From Flagellimonas oceani (GTDB lineage: Bacteria > Bacteroidota > Bacteroidia > Flavobacteriales > Flavobacteriaceae), in contig NZ_CP049616.1 in assembly GCF_011068285.1 (NCBI RefSeq), positions 2,336,501 to 2,400,500 of the forward strand: a DNA stretch of 64,000 bases, written 5' to 3'. A model generated the notes under the pieces. That model made no database searches and had not been told where the DNA came from. It saw only the letters and a program-made list of their open reading frames with translations. The translations under genes were made by a program, and so were the position numbers. How positions within the stretch are numbered: the stretch's first letter is position 1; every line of letters starts with the position of its first letter. Positions 25,490-36,708 of this stretch are shown piece after piece.

Positions 25490-28400
25490 CTACTCGCGAT
25501 ATAAGGTAAAGTGTCCAACAAAGCGTTGTTTTTCAGTGTCGTTTGCATTGACCACATACCAATAATCACCTGTTGGAAGAGGGTTACCGTCGTAGTTACC
25601 GTCCCATTTTTTCACTTGATCTAAACGAGCCACTACCCTACCATAGCGATCATAAATGATCACATCTATATTCGGGAAAAATTCGCGGTTTCCAGGATAC
25701 CAAAAGTCGTTCATGTTATCCCCGTCCGGGGTAAAGAAATTCGGCATTTCGGGCATTCCCTCAAAGTTAAAGGGCATTACCAATGTTGCCTCGCATCCAT
25801 TTTGATCACGAACCATTATGGTTATATTGGAATCTTCGGTTATATTGAAAATGTTCTCCTCGCCATAAGATTCCCCTTGGAAGAAATATTCGTATCCACC
25901 AAAGCCTCCCGTCGCAATTGCGGTAACCTCATTCGGACCGGTTTTGGAGGCTTCCAAAGTCAAAGGTTCGTAAGATTCCACTTCAAACTCTACAAACGTG
26001 ACACATCCATTTGCATGATAAATATAAACGGTATGTTCCCCTGCTGGTAAATCACCAAAGGTTCGCTGGTTTGTGGCCATCTGTACATCGTCCACATCCA
26101 AAGAGAACAATAAATCCGATAGTTGTGAACCATCCGCAATATTGATGGTGACCGTACTATTTGGGAATATGCCTTCGCAACCATATTCCACCAATGGTTC
26201 AGCAATAATGTCAACTCCCACTCCAATTTCAGCGATCACGTTGGTTTGGCAACCATTGGCATCGCGAACAAAAACGACATAACTCTCACCTCCTTGGAGG
26301 TTGTCAAAGAAAAGACTATCGTTTTGTACAAAATCCGCATCGTCCGCTGAATTGACACTGGTATAGTAAGGTGCTGTTCCTCCGGTTATCTCAAGAGTCA
26401 TACTTCCATCACCGTCTCCCATGCAGGTTTCCGGTGTGGTTTCCGCAACTCCGGCCACCAGCTCCATAGGCTGGGTAATTTCCACTGTTCTGGTAATGGT
26501 ACACCCCAAATCATCTTGAATGATGATATCATAGGTTCTTGGTGCCAAATCGTTGAACGTTTTTCTGTTAGGGTTATCGGGGTCGTCACCTTCGAAAAAC
26601 TCGCTCAAGGTATCGGAAATGGAATATCGTATCTGACCTGTTCCACCGCTTGCTTCAATAATGATCTGCCCGTTCATATCCCCCGCACACATTACCGGTA
26701 CAGCTTCCAAATAATCCAACACCAATGGGTCTTTTGGTTCAATTTCAATGCGGTCGGACATCACCTCGCATCCACCACTTTGTGCATAGACATAATAGAT
26801 TCCCGGGTTCAGTTCCCTGAAAATACCTGAATTCTGGGTCGGGCGCACTATTGATGCTGCCGAAACAGGCAACGTATTGGAGTTAACCAAGGTATAGGTG
26901 TAGTTTCCGATTCCCCCAAATGCTTCGGAACGAATGATTCCGGTAGCTTCTCCTGCACAGTTGATCGTAGCGTTCAACAGATCAAGATCGATCACCAAAG
27001 GTGCTGCAGGGTCCAAAGAAATTTGGTTGGATGTTTCATACGGACACCAATTGTCGTTTTGTACTTCGTACTGGAACGGTCCTGGATCTGTGGTAATGTC
27101 CACAGCAATTTGAACACTTGTCATGCCAACTCCGAAATCAACAAAAGTATCACTTGTCCCTGCTTTTCTATAGGAATAATTGACACCCGGCTCTGGATTG
27201 GTCACCTCGAGCTCCATTCTACCCAAATCCCCACAACCCGGCGGTTGAAGCTCCCTCAATTCGGCAACCACTATTTCCGGGTCCGTAATGGTTATCAAAT
27301 CTGTTTGGGCACTACAGTTCCAGCCATCAAAAATGGTGATTCTGTAGTCTCCTGCGGAAAGATTGCCAAATCGGGGCGTAGTTTGTAGACCACTGTTGGT
27401 ACCGTCCGTAATTCTGTTCAATTGATAGAGATAGTTGCCAGGCCCTTGTCCTCCTGCCTCATTATAGGCTTCTATTATGGCATCGTTATCATTGTTGCAC
27501 GCCAATGGGCTAACAATACGAATATCCGCTGTAATTTCTATTGGTGGAAGCAAATCTACATCTATTGTAGACTCACAACCCCTTAAATCCCTCACATTTA
27601 CAGTGTAGGTATCCGTTGATAGATTTTCGAATACTGGATTGGTATTGGGGTAATCCACCAATATGGTTCCATCGGATGCCACCAGTTGATATTCATAGGT
27701 ACCCCATCCTCCATCACCTGAAGCTGTAATCTCTCCCAGTCCGGGCACATTACAGGTAACCGGGGATGTTTGTACCGCATCAACAGTCAATCCCCTATCG
27801 GGCGAACGAACGGTTGTAACATTACTTACGGTATCGCAGTACGGCGAATCCAATGCTTCTACTCGGACCACCAAGTTGCCTGCAGGAACGTTTTCAATAC
27901 GCTCTGGGGTATTGATAGGTGAATTGGTATCAAAAGTGCCTGTGATGCCCGTAGTCGTTTCCACTCCTGAGTTATCACGCGTAAAGACCTCATAATTATA
28001 TTGACCACTGTAATTATTGATGGCCAAACTAATAACACCATCGGAACCGTTAAAACAAGTTACGGGTTCCACTTCGGCGATAACCGCTTCAATGGTATTG
28101 TACTCTGGCATGTTGACGGTAGTCGTCAAATAACTACATCCGCCACTTCCCACATCGGTGACAGCAAAAATATAGTTTCCGGGCGTGGCAATATCCCAAG
28201 TGACCCTATCGCTTCCTCCCGAGTTACGGGCAGGTTCGGAGCCCAAGGGCAGTATCTGCACTTCATAATCTCCAGGACCCTCGTTTACTATGATATCAAT
28301 GGAACCTGCGCTTACGCCACTTCCTGATGCATCACAGGTAATCGGATTCACATTGTAGCTAAAAGTGATGTCCGTTGGGGCTGGGATGAAGACAGTATCC

Positions 28401-31400
28401 GTAATTTCACAACCACTTTGGTCACGTACCGTTAAGATAATCGTCTGGTCGGTTCCATTATCAATAACAGGAAACCGATTATCATTAAACTGAAAATTGG
28501 TCCCATCGAACTGCGGTGTACCATCATTCATACTATAACTATAGGGCCCAGTTCCAGTGAATGTTCCTGTTCCATCCCCATTTGTATCAACATAAACGTC
28601 GATATAGGCCATACTAAATTGGTTACTGGAAGGATTACAACTGAACTCGGTATTCACCGCATTGATCTGCAGTTGCGTAGGTTCATTTATTGTAATATCA
28701 CCAGAACGAACAGCACATCCCCTATTGGAAACCACCTCAACTTGATACGTTCCTGGCTCCAAATCGTCAAAAAGATTCATCGGTTGTGGCCCTGCCACTA
28801 CTGTTGCTGTAGAACCTTGGTACAGCACATAGTTAATCGGAGTATCGGTGGCAGTCAACGGGTCCAATTCCACAGAAATGGTTCCATCATCAGCTCCAAA
28901 ACATGTAATGTCACTTTTTGGTGTGGCGGTAATAGCAGGTGTATCCACTGTGGAGACAATCACCTCAGCTTCATCGGAACACAATGGAGTTGTGTTTGAA
29001 TCTAAATCCGTAACCAAAATATTGTAGTTACCAGGGTCAACATTATTAAAAATATTGTTATTGATTTGTGGAGGCCCTACATTGGCCATTCCATTATCCA
29101 CATCTCTTAGTTGGTATTGAAAATTACCACTACCCCCTGTCGTATTTACGGTAATTACACCATCACCAGCGTTACAGGTCGGATAGGATGTGGCATCGGC
29201 TGAAATCGCGAAGAAATCAAATACCTCAGCGGTCACTGTGTTGGTACATCCGTTGCCGTCCCTTACGGTGATCACATAACTTCCAGGATTAGGTACCACA
29301 AATGACGTACTTGATTGGAAACCGCTTCCAAGATCATACTGGAACGTTTCTTCCGGTAATCCGGAACCTGTGGAAAGTGGAGAAACAATATTGATTTGAT
29401 ACCCACTTGTGGCGGTACACTGGTTTACCACGTCGATTACCGGGTCGGGCACTCCCGCCTCTTGGGTCACCGTTAATGTGGTCAAAGCGGTACAGCCATT
29501 GGCATCCTGTACATAAAAATCGTAGTCAGCCGGATATGGCCCGGGTACCTCAAAAGTGGTTTCTGATGTAAATGTTGATGGCGCTGCACTTCCGGTGGGC
29601 ACATAGGCATAACCGTAGGGTTCGGTGCTTCCAAAGCCTCTTACCGTAACCAAAGCTCCAGCATTACAGGTAGCTTCCACAAAATTGTCAATGGCTATGG
29701 AGACGGAACTGATATCGATAAAAGCCAAAGTGCTTCCACTACATCCGTTGGTGTCGTCGGTAACAATGATTTGATAGTTTCCGGGAGCCAATCCTGTAAC
29801 CGTTCCATTGTACGGTATGGTTTCACCAGTAAATGTATCGGTTGAAACGGTTGCCCCAGTATCCGTATTTTCGACGGTCACGGTAAAATTGCCCGGTGCC
29901 GAAATTCCAGAGACCTCATAATCAATGGAACCGCTGCCCGCTACGTTACACGAAGCCGCCAATGATGTTGCGCTAACAGCAACAGGACTGGTTGGACCAA
30001 TGGGTTCAATTTCTTCAATATAGGTACAGCCGTTAGCATCCCTTACTTCAACAAAGTAAGTGACACCGGGAACGACTTGACCGGTTACATCAAAAATATC
30101 GTTGTTAGGGCCCTCTCCAAGTGTCCATGTCGGGTCTCCCACAAGTCTAAATTCATAAGGTTCGGTCCCCCCACTGGCCTGAACACGATATGGGAATGAA
30201 GTATCAGAACATACGGTTGGTTCTGCATCAATAGGTGTCAAATCCAATTCGTTTTGGTCTATGACCACCTGAACGCGGTCCTCGCACCCAAGAGCATTGG
30301 TAACTACCACGGTATAGTTTCCAAGAGGTAGGTTGGGAAAGGTTACCGTTGGGTCTGGTGAGCCTGGTGATGAAGCTACGGTCCCTCCAAATTCATCGAC
30401 CAATACATAATCATAAGGTGCAGCCGCTCCTGAAATTACATTCGCTTGGATAGATCCGTATACCTGATTAAAGATTGATGAACAAACGGCATCCGTAGGT
30501 GTGGCCGTGGCATCCAATGGATCGCTGGAACCTATGGTCACATCATATATTGGGCTAACACAACCTCTGCTATCACGGATAACGAACCCTGTATGTGTAC
30601 CTGCTCCATATCCCGAGAATATATTTTGACTGCCAAAGGTTGTTCCCCCATCATTACTGTATTCGTAAGGAGGTATCCCTTGTGTTGTATCCGGAATCAG
30701 TTCCACAATGCCACTTGTATCATCCCCACATTGCGTGTCTGTTCCCACCACACTACCTGCAATGGTCTCTGGAGGCGATATGGTCACAGTATTGGTTTGC
30801 GTGGTACAGCCACGGGCATCGGTAATACTGAACTGGAAGGTGGTATCGGTAATGATCGAACCATCGTTCGGAATACTGTACACAAACGAATTTCCTGTAA
30901 TATTGTTATTGTCCGAAGTATATGGGGCACCGTTGATGCTCACTTCATAAAAATCATAATCGCCTGATGAGGTGTATCCATTCCTGATATCCACTTGAAT
31001 TTGACCAGGAGGGCCTGCACAGTCCAACTCTTGAATTATTGAAGCGTCCGCCATTACTTGGGGCTGTATGGTCGCGGTAACGGTATCCCTACAATCGTTG
31101 GCATCCACCACCTCAATGGTATATGTACCCGGCGTAAGTCCCGCAAAGCTATTGCTTCCTCCCAATACCCCACCATTGATTCGATATTGGTAGGGCGCCA
31201 ATCCGCCCGAAGCATTTACCGCAAGGGTAGCTGCGGTAAAGTTATCGTAACAGAAATCCGATGCACCGTTATCCAAAGTCAGTGTTGGCGCATTTATACG
31301 GGTCAACGTAAAACTTTCGGTCACGGTACATCCGTTGGCATCGGTTACCCTGACCTGGTAGGTTCCTTCTTGCGAAAGGTTGGAGAATGTACTTCCGTTC

Positions 31401-33817
31401 TTTGGTCCCCGTGTGGAGCCATCGGGCTGTGTCAAGGTATATCGGTTACCGCCCCATCCGCCAACGGTATTTACACGAACGGCTCCCGTGTTTCCATTCT
31501 GGCAGCTCATTGCAGTTACATCCAAACTTGAAATATCGAATGCAGTGGATGGTTCTTCAATGACCAAGGTAGCTGTGTCCACACAATTGGTTTCTTCATC
31601 GGTAACGGTAATCACGTAGCTTCCGGCGGACAAACCTGTCAACGCTACAATGCTATCGCTCTCCCCTGTGAAAACTGTCCCGCCATCGATACTATAACTG
31701 TAGGTGGAGTTGAATCCATCCACCAAAAATCGTCCTTGTCCGTCGGAATCGCCCACACAGGTAACCACTCGGGTCTGTTGCCCTTGCACGCCTATGGAGC
31801 TGATATCAGTAATGGCATAATTTTCTTCGTAAGAACAACCTTCATCATCGGTTACCCTAAAGGTATATGTACCCAAGCCCAATCCAGTAAACGTATTATT
31901 GTTCCCATTGTTTACCGCACTTGTCGATGGTGAAATAATTTCATAAGTATAGGTACCTGAACCACCTGTTACGCTTAAATCCAAAGATGCTGTTGTGGTG
32001 ATACAATCCAGGCTCGAGATACTGAAATCGATATTCGTTGGTTTGTTCAAGCTGTTGAAAGGAATATCTGGCAACGTTTGCACACACCCATTGGCATCAC
32101 GGACCATGGGAGTATAAGTTCCGACTCCCAAATTGGAGAACACATTATTGCTTCCAAAACCGGCACCAATACTATATTCATAAGGTCCAGTTCCCCCAGA
32201 AACCCCGGAGATGGTGATTTGTCCTCCGTTTTCATCGGTACAGACAGGAAAACTATCTGGTGTAGCGGTTGCCGTGATGGTTGATGGCGTTCCTATGGTT
32301 ACTGTTTGGGGCGAAGTTGTACAAGTGAATGCGTCTTGTTCATACCTCAAAACCAAGTCGTAAGTACCCGGTGCCAAATTGGAAAACACATTGCTTATCT
32401 GAAAGCTACCTCCATTATTGATACTATATGCAATTTCATAACCAAACCCACTGGTGACGTTTACCGTGATCCTACCATCGTTGGCACCACCACAATTAGC
32501 GTCTTCTTCAACATAGCTGAAAACGGGCGGCGGAATATTTTCCACATCTACTGCCGCGGTTCGCTGGCACCCATTGGCATCTTCCACTAAAATATTGTAG
32601 GTTCCTGCCGTTGATACGGAGAAACTGGTGGTGCTCGGGTACGTTGGGCCAAATGCCCCGCCATCCACACTAATTCGGTAGGGTGCGGTACCGCCGGTTG
32701 TGGCTACGTTTACATTGACCGATGTTGCACCGCATCCAAAACTATCGGATGCCGTTGCCGAAACAGCCAATGGACTAATTCCTCCCCCTATCACGATCGG
32801 GTCACCATCAATATCGGAGGTAATGGTCTCCGAACAATTATTGGTTTCAACACGAATATTGTAGGTACCCGGACTTACATTTGCAAATGTATACGTATCA
32901 GCTCCGTTGGGGCCAAACGTATCTACCGTAACACCGTTTTTCACCAATCTGTAGGTGTAAAAACCGGGCACTCCGGAAACGGCAACATCAATGCTGCCCA
33001 GTTCACCGCTGCACAAAATATCATGGGCGGTAACATCTACATTGATGTCAAGATCATCTACCCTCAACAAGTTTGATGGAAAAACACATGCCGTTTCGGA
33101 AACATTTTTCAATCGAACATACACACGGTAATCGCCCGAAGCGGGAATATCGAAGAACGGAGCATCTTGATAGGGACCTGCGGCACTGTTCAAACTGTAC
33201 TCATAACCGGCAGGGACATTGGTCACCTCTACCCTTCCCGGGTTACCACAAATAATATCCTCTTTGATAAGTTGGGGGTTCAATGGGTTGAGGGTCGACT
33301 TGAAATAATAATATTGACCAGAATTTACCCGCACACGGAATTCGCCCGCAGTGGCCAGATTGAAGGTAGCTCCAGTACCCACGGTGTTCCAAGTACAGGC
33401 ATTGTTTATAGTGGGGCAATCTTCCACTACCGTTGGTGCACAGCTGTTGGGGTCGAGCCTTTGCCATTGGTAAGAACTCCCCGATTGGCTCAAGGTGAGC
33501 GTCCGGGTATCACTGGTTCCGCATAAAAAGAACTTGGCCACTGTACTCCCATCATTGGGACACACGACCTCTTCGTTGGCACCATTGATGATGGTGGCGA
33601 ACATAGCAGTTGTTGCGAACAGCTCTCCTTCTTCGTTGGATGCATTTTTTGAGGTTGCATCTGAAATCTTTTTCTGGGTATCGGGCCCTGTTTCCTTCGA
33701 TACTATTTTTGTGAGTATACGAGCTACATGGGTTTTGGCCAATACCGTGGAACCGAAGATTGATATGAACACCAACAACACGGCATATAGCAAATGCCTT
33801 GTTTTTTGTGGGAGCAT
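25490..33817 (-). CDS. Giant SprB-like repeat protein with type-B T9SS sorting domain
   Basis: This 2775-aa secreted protein has a signal peptide (LLYAVLLVFISIFGSTVLAK). It then carries more than twenty repeats of roughly 80-100 residues, each with phrases like GGTGPYEYSI...F.NL..GTY...VRDANGC, matching SprB repeats of gliding-motility adhesins. The last about 85 residues (PNFFTPDGDNMNDFWYPGN, VIIYDRYGRVVARLDQ, DGNPLPTGDYWYVV) are the CHU_C/type-B sorting domain used by the type IX secretion system. It is probably displayed or released at the cell surface for adhesion or gliding. It is shorter than SprB of Flavobacterium johnsoniae (over 6000 aa). No sprCDF-like genes are adjacent. Confidence 0.9.
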   Translation of the reverse strand: MLPQKTRHLLYAVLLVFISIFGSTVLAKTHVARILTKIVSKETGPDTQKKISDATSKNASNEEGELFATTAMFATIINGANEEVVCPNDGSTVAKFFLCGTSDTRTLTLSQSGSSYQWQRLDPNSCAPTVVEDCPTINNACTWNTVGTGATFNLATAGEFRVRVNSGQYYYFKSTLNPLNPQLIKEDIICGNPGRVEVTNVPAGYEYSLNSAAGPYQDAPFFDIPASGDYRVYVRLKNVSETACVFPSNLLRVDDLDINVDVTAHDILCSGELGSIDVAVSGVPGFYTYRLVKNGVTVDTFGPNGADTYTFANVSPGTYNIRVETNNCSETITSDIDGDPIVIGGGISPLAVSATASDSFGCGATSVNVNVATTGGTAPYRISVDGGAFGPTYPSTTSFSVSTAGTYNILVEDANGCQRTAAVDVENIPPPVFSYVEEDANCGGANDGRITVNVTSGFGYEIAYSINNGGSFQISNVFSNLAPGTYDLVLRYEQDAFTCTTSPQTVTIGTPSTITATATPDSFPVCTDENGGQITISGVSGGTGPYEYSIGAGFGSNNVFSNLGVGTYTPMVRDANGCVQTLPDIPFNSLNKPTNIDFSISSLDCITTTASLDLSVTGGSGTYTYEIISPSTSAVNNGNNNTFTGLGLGTYTFRVTDDEGCSYEENYAITDISSIGVQGQQTRVVTCVGDSDGQGRFLVDGFNSTYSYSIDGGTVFTGESDSIVALTGLSAGSYVITVTDEETNCVDTATLVIEEPSTAFDISSLDVTAMSCQNGNTGAVRVNTVGGWGGNRYTLTQPDGSTRGPKNGSTFSNLSQEGTYQVRVTDANGCTVTESFTLTRINAPTLTLDNGASDFCYDNFTAATLAVNASGGLAPYQYRINGGVLGGSNSFAGLTPGTYTIEVVDANDCRDTVTATIQPQVMADASIIQELDCAGPPGQIQVDIRNGYTSSGDYDFYEVSINGAPYTSDNNNITGNSFVYSIPNDGSIITDTTFQFSITDARGCTTQTNTVTISPPETIAGSVVGTDTQCGDDTSGIVELIPDTTQGIPPYEYSNDGGTTFGSQNIFSGYGAGTHTGFVIRDSRGCVSPIYDVTIGSSDPLDATATPTDAVCSSIFNQVYGSIQANVISGAAAPYDYVLVDEFGGTVASSPGSPDPTVTFPNLPLGNYTVVVTNALGCEDRVQVVIDQNELDLTPIDAEPTVCSDTSFPYRVQASGGTEPYEFRLVGDPTWTLGEGPNNDIFDVTGQVVPGVTYFVEVRDANGCTYIEEIEPIGPTSPVAVSATSLAASCNVAGSGSIDYEVSGISAPGNFTVTVENTDTGATVSTDTFTGETIPYNGTVTGLAPGNYQIIVTDDTNGCSGSTLAFIDISSVSIAIDNFVEATCNAGALVTVRGFGSTEPYGYAYVPTGSAAPSTFTSETTFEVPGPYPADYDFYVQDANGCTALTTLTVTQEAGVPDPVIDVVNQCTATSGYQINIVSPLSTGSGLPEETFQYDLGSGFQSSTSFVVPNPGSYVITVRDGNGCTNTVTAEVFDFFAISADATSYPTCNAGDGVITVNTTGGSGNFQYQLRDVDNGMANVGPPQINNNIFNNVDPGNYNILVTDLDSNTTPLCSDEAEVIVSTVDTPAITATPKSDITCFGADDGTISVELDPLTATDTPINYVLYQGSTATVVAGPQPMNLFDDLEPGTYQVEVVSNRGCAVRSGDITINEPTQLQINAVNTEFSCNPSSNQFSMAYIDVYVDTNGDGTGTFTGTGPYSYSMNDGTPQFDGTNFQFNDNRFPVIDNGTDQTIILTVRDQSGCEITDTVFIPAPTDITFSYNVNPITCDASGSGVSAGSIDIIVNEGPGDYEVQILPLGSEPARNSGGSDRVTWDIATPGNYIFAVTDVGSGGCSYLTTTVNMPEYNTIEAVIAEVEPVTCFNGSDGVISLAINNYSGQYNYEVFTRDNSGVETTTGITGTFDTNSPINTPERIENVPAGNLVVRVEALDSPYCDTVSNVTTVRSPDRGLTVDAVQTSPVTCNVPGLGEITASGDGGWGTYEYQLVASDGTILVDYPNTNPVFENLSTDTYTVNVRDLRGCESTIDVDLLPPIEITADIRIVSPLACNNDNDAIIEAYNEAGGQGPGNYLYQLNRITDGTNSGLQTTPRFGNLSAGDYRITIFDGWNCSAQTDLITITDPEIVVAELRELQPPGCGDLGRMELEVTNPEPGVNYSYRKAGTSDTFVDFGVGMTSVQIAVDITTDPGPFQYEVQNDNWCPYETSNQISLDPAAPLVIDLDLLNATINCAGEATGIIRSEAFGGIGNYTYTLVNSNTLPVSAASIVRPTQNSGIFRELNPGIYYVYAQSGGCEVMSDRIEIEPKDPLVLDYLEAVPVMCAGDMNGQIIIEASGGTGQIRYSISDTLSEFFEGDDPDNPNRKTFNDLAPRTYDIIIQDDLGCTITRTVEITQPMELVAGVAETTPETCMGDGDGSMTLEITGGTAPYYTSVNSADDADFVQNDSLFFDNLQGGESYVVFVRDANGCQTNVIAEIGVGVDIIAEPLVEYGCEGIFPNSTVTINIADGSQLSDLLFSLDVDDVQMATNQRTFGDLPAGEHTVYIYHANGCVTFVEFEVESYEPLTLEASKTGPNEVTAIATGGFGGYEYFFQGESYGEENIFNITEDSNITIMVRDQNGCEATLVMPFNFEGMPEMPNFFTPDGDNMNDFWYPGNREFFPNIDVIIYDRYGRVVARLDQVKKWDGNYDGNPLPTGDYWYVVNANDTEKQRFVGHFTLYRE

Positions 33818-33970
33818 AGGTTAAGTCTTGTTAAGAAGAACATTCAGATTTGGGATCTCAATATTCTTTAATTGTAATTTTCTGTTCTTATAAAATTTCT
33901 CTTTATCTTATATGGCACAGCTCAAAAAAAGGCCGTTCATCCATAAAATCTGTTATTTCAACGTAAAATT

Positions 33971-35089
33971 ATGCAAAATAGTCTCTTAATACCCTATTTT
34001 TTCGTTGTACTGCTAAGTACATCCTGCGCACAAACCGCCGATCAAGATATAAATCTTCCCCAAAGCACCGATTTTACTGTGGAATTGGTGATTGGAAATA
34101 TTGAGAACGGATGGGGAATGGTTTTCTTGCCCGACAACTCAATTTTATTGTCCGAAAAATCAGGAAAGCTCCTACTTTACAAAGCTGGCAACGTAACAGA
34201 AGTCAAGAATACGCCACAGGTTTACAACAGGGGCCAAGGTGGCTTGATGGATATTGAGCTGCATCCGGACCACGCCAGCAATGGCTGGATATATTTCTCC
34301 TACGCCTCTTTCGAAGGAGAGGACAAAGGGGGAAATACCGCCATCATGCGGGCCAAGTTATCCAACAACACATTGACGGACATACAACAACTGTACAAGG
34401 CAAGTCCCAATTCCACAAGGGGCCAGCACTTTGGTTCCAGAATAGAGTTTGATAACGAAGGCTATCTATTTTTCTCTATTGGAGAAAGAGGCAACAGGGA
34501 TGTAAACCCTCAAGATATTACTCGGGACGGAGGCAAAATCTATCGCCTTCATGATGATGGCAGTATCCCTAGCGACAATCCATTTGTAAATGACTCGGGA
34601 GCAAAAAAAGCTATTTGGAGCTATGGACATCGAAATCCACAGGGTTTGGCACTGCACCCTGAGACAGGTGCATTATGGGAACATGAACATGGACCACGTG
34701 GCGGCGACGAAATCAACATCATACAAAAAGGGAAAAACTACGGATGGCCCGTAATTACCTTCGGGATTAATTATAGCGGTACGGAAATTACCGATGAAAC
34801 CTCCCGGCCCGGTATGGAACAGCCACTGTATCAATGGACACCCTCCATTGCACCCTCGGGCATGGCGTTCATTACTTCCGGGAAATACCCCGAATGGGAA
34901 GGCAACCTATTGGTGGGTTCGTTAGCCTTTCAATATTTGGAGCGCTTGGAACTACAGAACAACAAAGTGGTCTACCGCGAAAAATTATTGGACGGCATGG
35001 GAAGGGTACGCAACGTTAGGCAGGCTCCCGATGGCTTTATCTATGTAAGCATAGAAAATAAGGGCATTTACCGATTGGAACCTAAGTAA
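33971..35089 (+). CDS. PQQ-dependent sugar dehydrogenase-like lipoprotein
   Basis: This 372-aa protein has an N-terminal lipobox (VVLLSTSCAQ), so it should be a lipoprotein. Six-bladed beta-propeller motifs of soluble aldose dehydrogenases follow: NGWGMVFLPD, RGQGGLMDIELHPD, YGHRNPQGLALHPETG and WEHEHGPRGGDEINI. By family it oxidises sugars at C1 using PQQ. No PQQ synthesis genes are in the window. It precedes the convergent murQ by 2 bp, next to the amino-sugar locus, but operon membership is not implied. Confidence 0.88.
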   Translation: MQNSLLIPYFFVVLLSTSCAQTADQDINLPQSTDFTVELVIGNIENGWGMVFLPDNSILLSEKSGKLLLYKAGNVTEVKNTPQVYNRGQGGLMDIELHPDHASNGWIYFSYASFEGEDKGGNTAIMRAKLSNNTLTDIQQLYKASPNSTRGQHFGSRIEFDNEGYLFFSIGERGNRDVNPQDITRDGGKIYRLHDDGSIPSDNPFVNDSGAKKAIWSYGHRNPQGLALHPETGALWEHEHGPRGGDEINIIQKGKNYGWPVITFGINYSGTEITDETSRPGMEQPLYQWTPSIAPSGMAFITSGKYPEWEGNLLVGSLAFQYLERLELQNNKVVYREKLLDGMGRVRNVRQAPDGFIYVSIENKGIYRLEPK

Positions 35090-35091
35090 CC

Positions 35092-35910
35092 TTATTTTTT
35101 TAGGGCATCGACGGCCAACTTTACGGAGCCGTACTTTTTGAGGGCCCTTTCGGCGTCATCGTAATCAAGACCAAGCTCTTCCATAATATAGCGGGTTCCC
35201 CTGTCCACCAATTTGGTATTGCTCAATTGCATGTTCACCATTTTATTTCCTTTTACCCGCCCCACACGTATCATTAAAGCAGTGGAAATCATGTTGAGCA
35301 CTAATTTTTGACTGGTCCCACTTTTCATACGGGTACTTCCCGTTAAAAATTCGGGCCCCACATTAACCCCAATGGGGATATCCGTGGCTTGGGCCAAAGG
35401 TGAGCCTGGATTATTGGTGATGCCCACCGTTAAGATTCCGTTAGCCTTGGCATCCGCAACACCTCCCAACACATAAGGAGTGGTACCGGACGCTGCAATG
35501 CCCACCAAAACATCATTTTTGTTTATGTCGTACTCCTGAAGATCTTTCCAAGCCTGTTTCGTATCGTCCTCCGCATTTTCCACGGCCTTACGGATAGCTT
35601 TGTCGCCCCCTGCAATGAGGCCAATAACTTTATCGTAGGGCATACCGAAGGTCGGCGGTATTTCGGAAGCATCCAAAATGCCCAATCTTCCGCTGGTACC
35701 CGCACCAATATAAAATAATCGTCCGCCCTTTTCAAAACGTTCCGCCGCTTCATCTACCACTTTGGCCACTTGTGGCAATACCATTTGTACAGCATCGGCC
35801 ACTTTTTTGTCCTCGTTGTTTATATTGGTCACGATATCCAAAGTATCCATCTTATCCAATCCATCGTAGTGAGATGGTTCCTCGGTAATCTTAATGTGTT
35901 TTTCTACCAC
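35092..35910 (-). CDS. murQ: N-acetylmuramic acid 6-phosphate etherase
   Basis: This 272-aa SIS-domain protein has FYIGAGTSGRLGILDASE and the sugar-binding stretch GITNNPGSPLAQATDIPI, followed by EFLTGSTRMKSGTSQK, all characteristic of MurQ. It cleaves the lactyl ether of MurNAc-6-P to give GlcNAc-6-P and lactate in the cytoplasm. It acts after AnmK (48.7 kb) in cell-wall recycling. It is 3 bp downstream of the DeoR regulator gene, probably co-transcribed. Slightly shorter than the usual about 300 aa, without missing motifs. Confidence 0.95.
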   Translation of the reverse strand: MVEKHIKITEEPSHYDGLDKMDTLDIVTNINNEDKKVADAVQMVLPQVAKVVDEAAERFEKGGRLFYIGAGTSGRLGILDASEIPPTFGMPYDKVIGLIAGGDKAIRKAVENAEDDTKQAWKDLQEYDINKNDVLVGIAASGTTPYVLGGVADAKANGILTVGITNNPGSPLAQATDIPIGVNVGPEFLTGSTRMKSGTSQKLVLNMISTALMIRVGRVKGNKMVNMQLSNTKLVDRGTRYIMEELGLDYDDAERALKKYGSVKLAVDALKK

Positions 35911-35913
35911 TAT

Positions 35914-36663
35914 TTATAGTATTTGAATGTTCAAATTTTTAAATGCTTCTAGTTTTGCGTCCCAGGGCTCAAGTTCTGTAATCATGACATCGATTTCCTC
36001 CACACTACATATCTTATAGCGCTGCAAGGATCCTATCTTTTCCGAGATGCAGGGAGAGACTACCTTTCTGGAACTATGGATCATGGCCTTTTTCATTTGC
36101 ACTATCTCCCAATCAAACTCTGTCAACCCTTCCATTGGGTGGATCGAGTTGGTACCCAAAAAACAAATATCCACCTTTATTTCGGAGAGCATATTTATGG
36201 CACTGCCACCAACTGTAATCTGGGAATCCTTGGAAAGGCGTCCCCCTATAAAAATGACTTCAATATTGCTTTTTCCCAAAAGTTGGACCGCAATCGGAAG
36301 ACTCGGGGTAAAGCAGGTCAACTTCATTTTTGGGGGTAATTTTCTGGCCAGTTCCAAATTGGTAGTACCTCCGCTCAACAAAATCACCTGCCCGTCCTTG
36401 ATCAAACCTAGGGCCTTCTCCGCTATTTGTGATTTTTTTTCAAGGGAATAAATCTTTTTCCCTGTTGGATTATAATTGTTGAACCCCAACGAGACAGCAC
36501 CACCATGTACCTTTTTCAATTGTTTTGCAGTATGTAACTCCTTAATATCCCTACGGATGGTATCCACCGAAACATTCAGCTCATCGGCAATGTCCGTCAA
36601 AAGAATCCTGTTATGGATCCCGACCTCGTTCAATATAAACTGCTGCCTTTCTTCTTTTAACAT
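35914..36663 (-). CDS. DeoR/GlpR-family transcriptional regulator
   Basis: This protein is 249 aa from ATG 36663 (MLKEERQQFILNEV). An upstream in-frame start at 36738 would add 25 residues without DeoR similarity. The N-terminal HTH is RILLTDIADELNVSVDTIRRD. The C-terminal sugar-phosphate sensor domain has VILLSGGTTNLELARKLP and CFLGTNSIHPMEGLTEFD. Family members are repressors relieved by phosphosugars. It sits between murQ and the divergent nagB-susCD genes, so it likely controls both through the intergenic TTTGCAG-type repeats. Confidence 0.9.
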   Translation of the reverse strand: MLKEERQQFILNEVGIHNRILLTDIADELNVSVDTIRRDIKELHTAKQLKKVHGGAVSLGFNNYNPTGKKIYSLEKKSQIAEKALGLIKDGQVILLSGGTTNLELARKLPPKMKLTCFTPSLPIAVQLLGKSNIEVIFIGGRLSKDSQITVGGSAINMLSEIKVDICFLGTNSIHPMEGLTEFDWEIVQMKKAMIHSSRKVVSPCISEKIGSLQRYKICSVEEIDVMITELEPWDAKLEAFKNLNIQIL

Positions 36664-36708
36664 AGGCGATAAAGTTAAATAAATATCAAAAGTATCGCTA
36701 ACAATGGC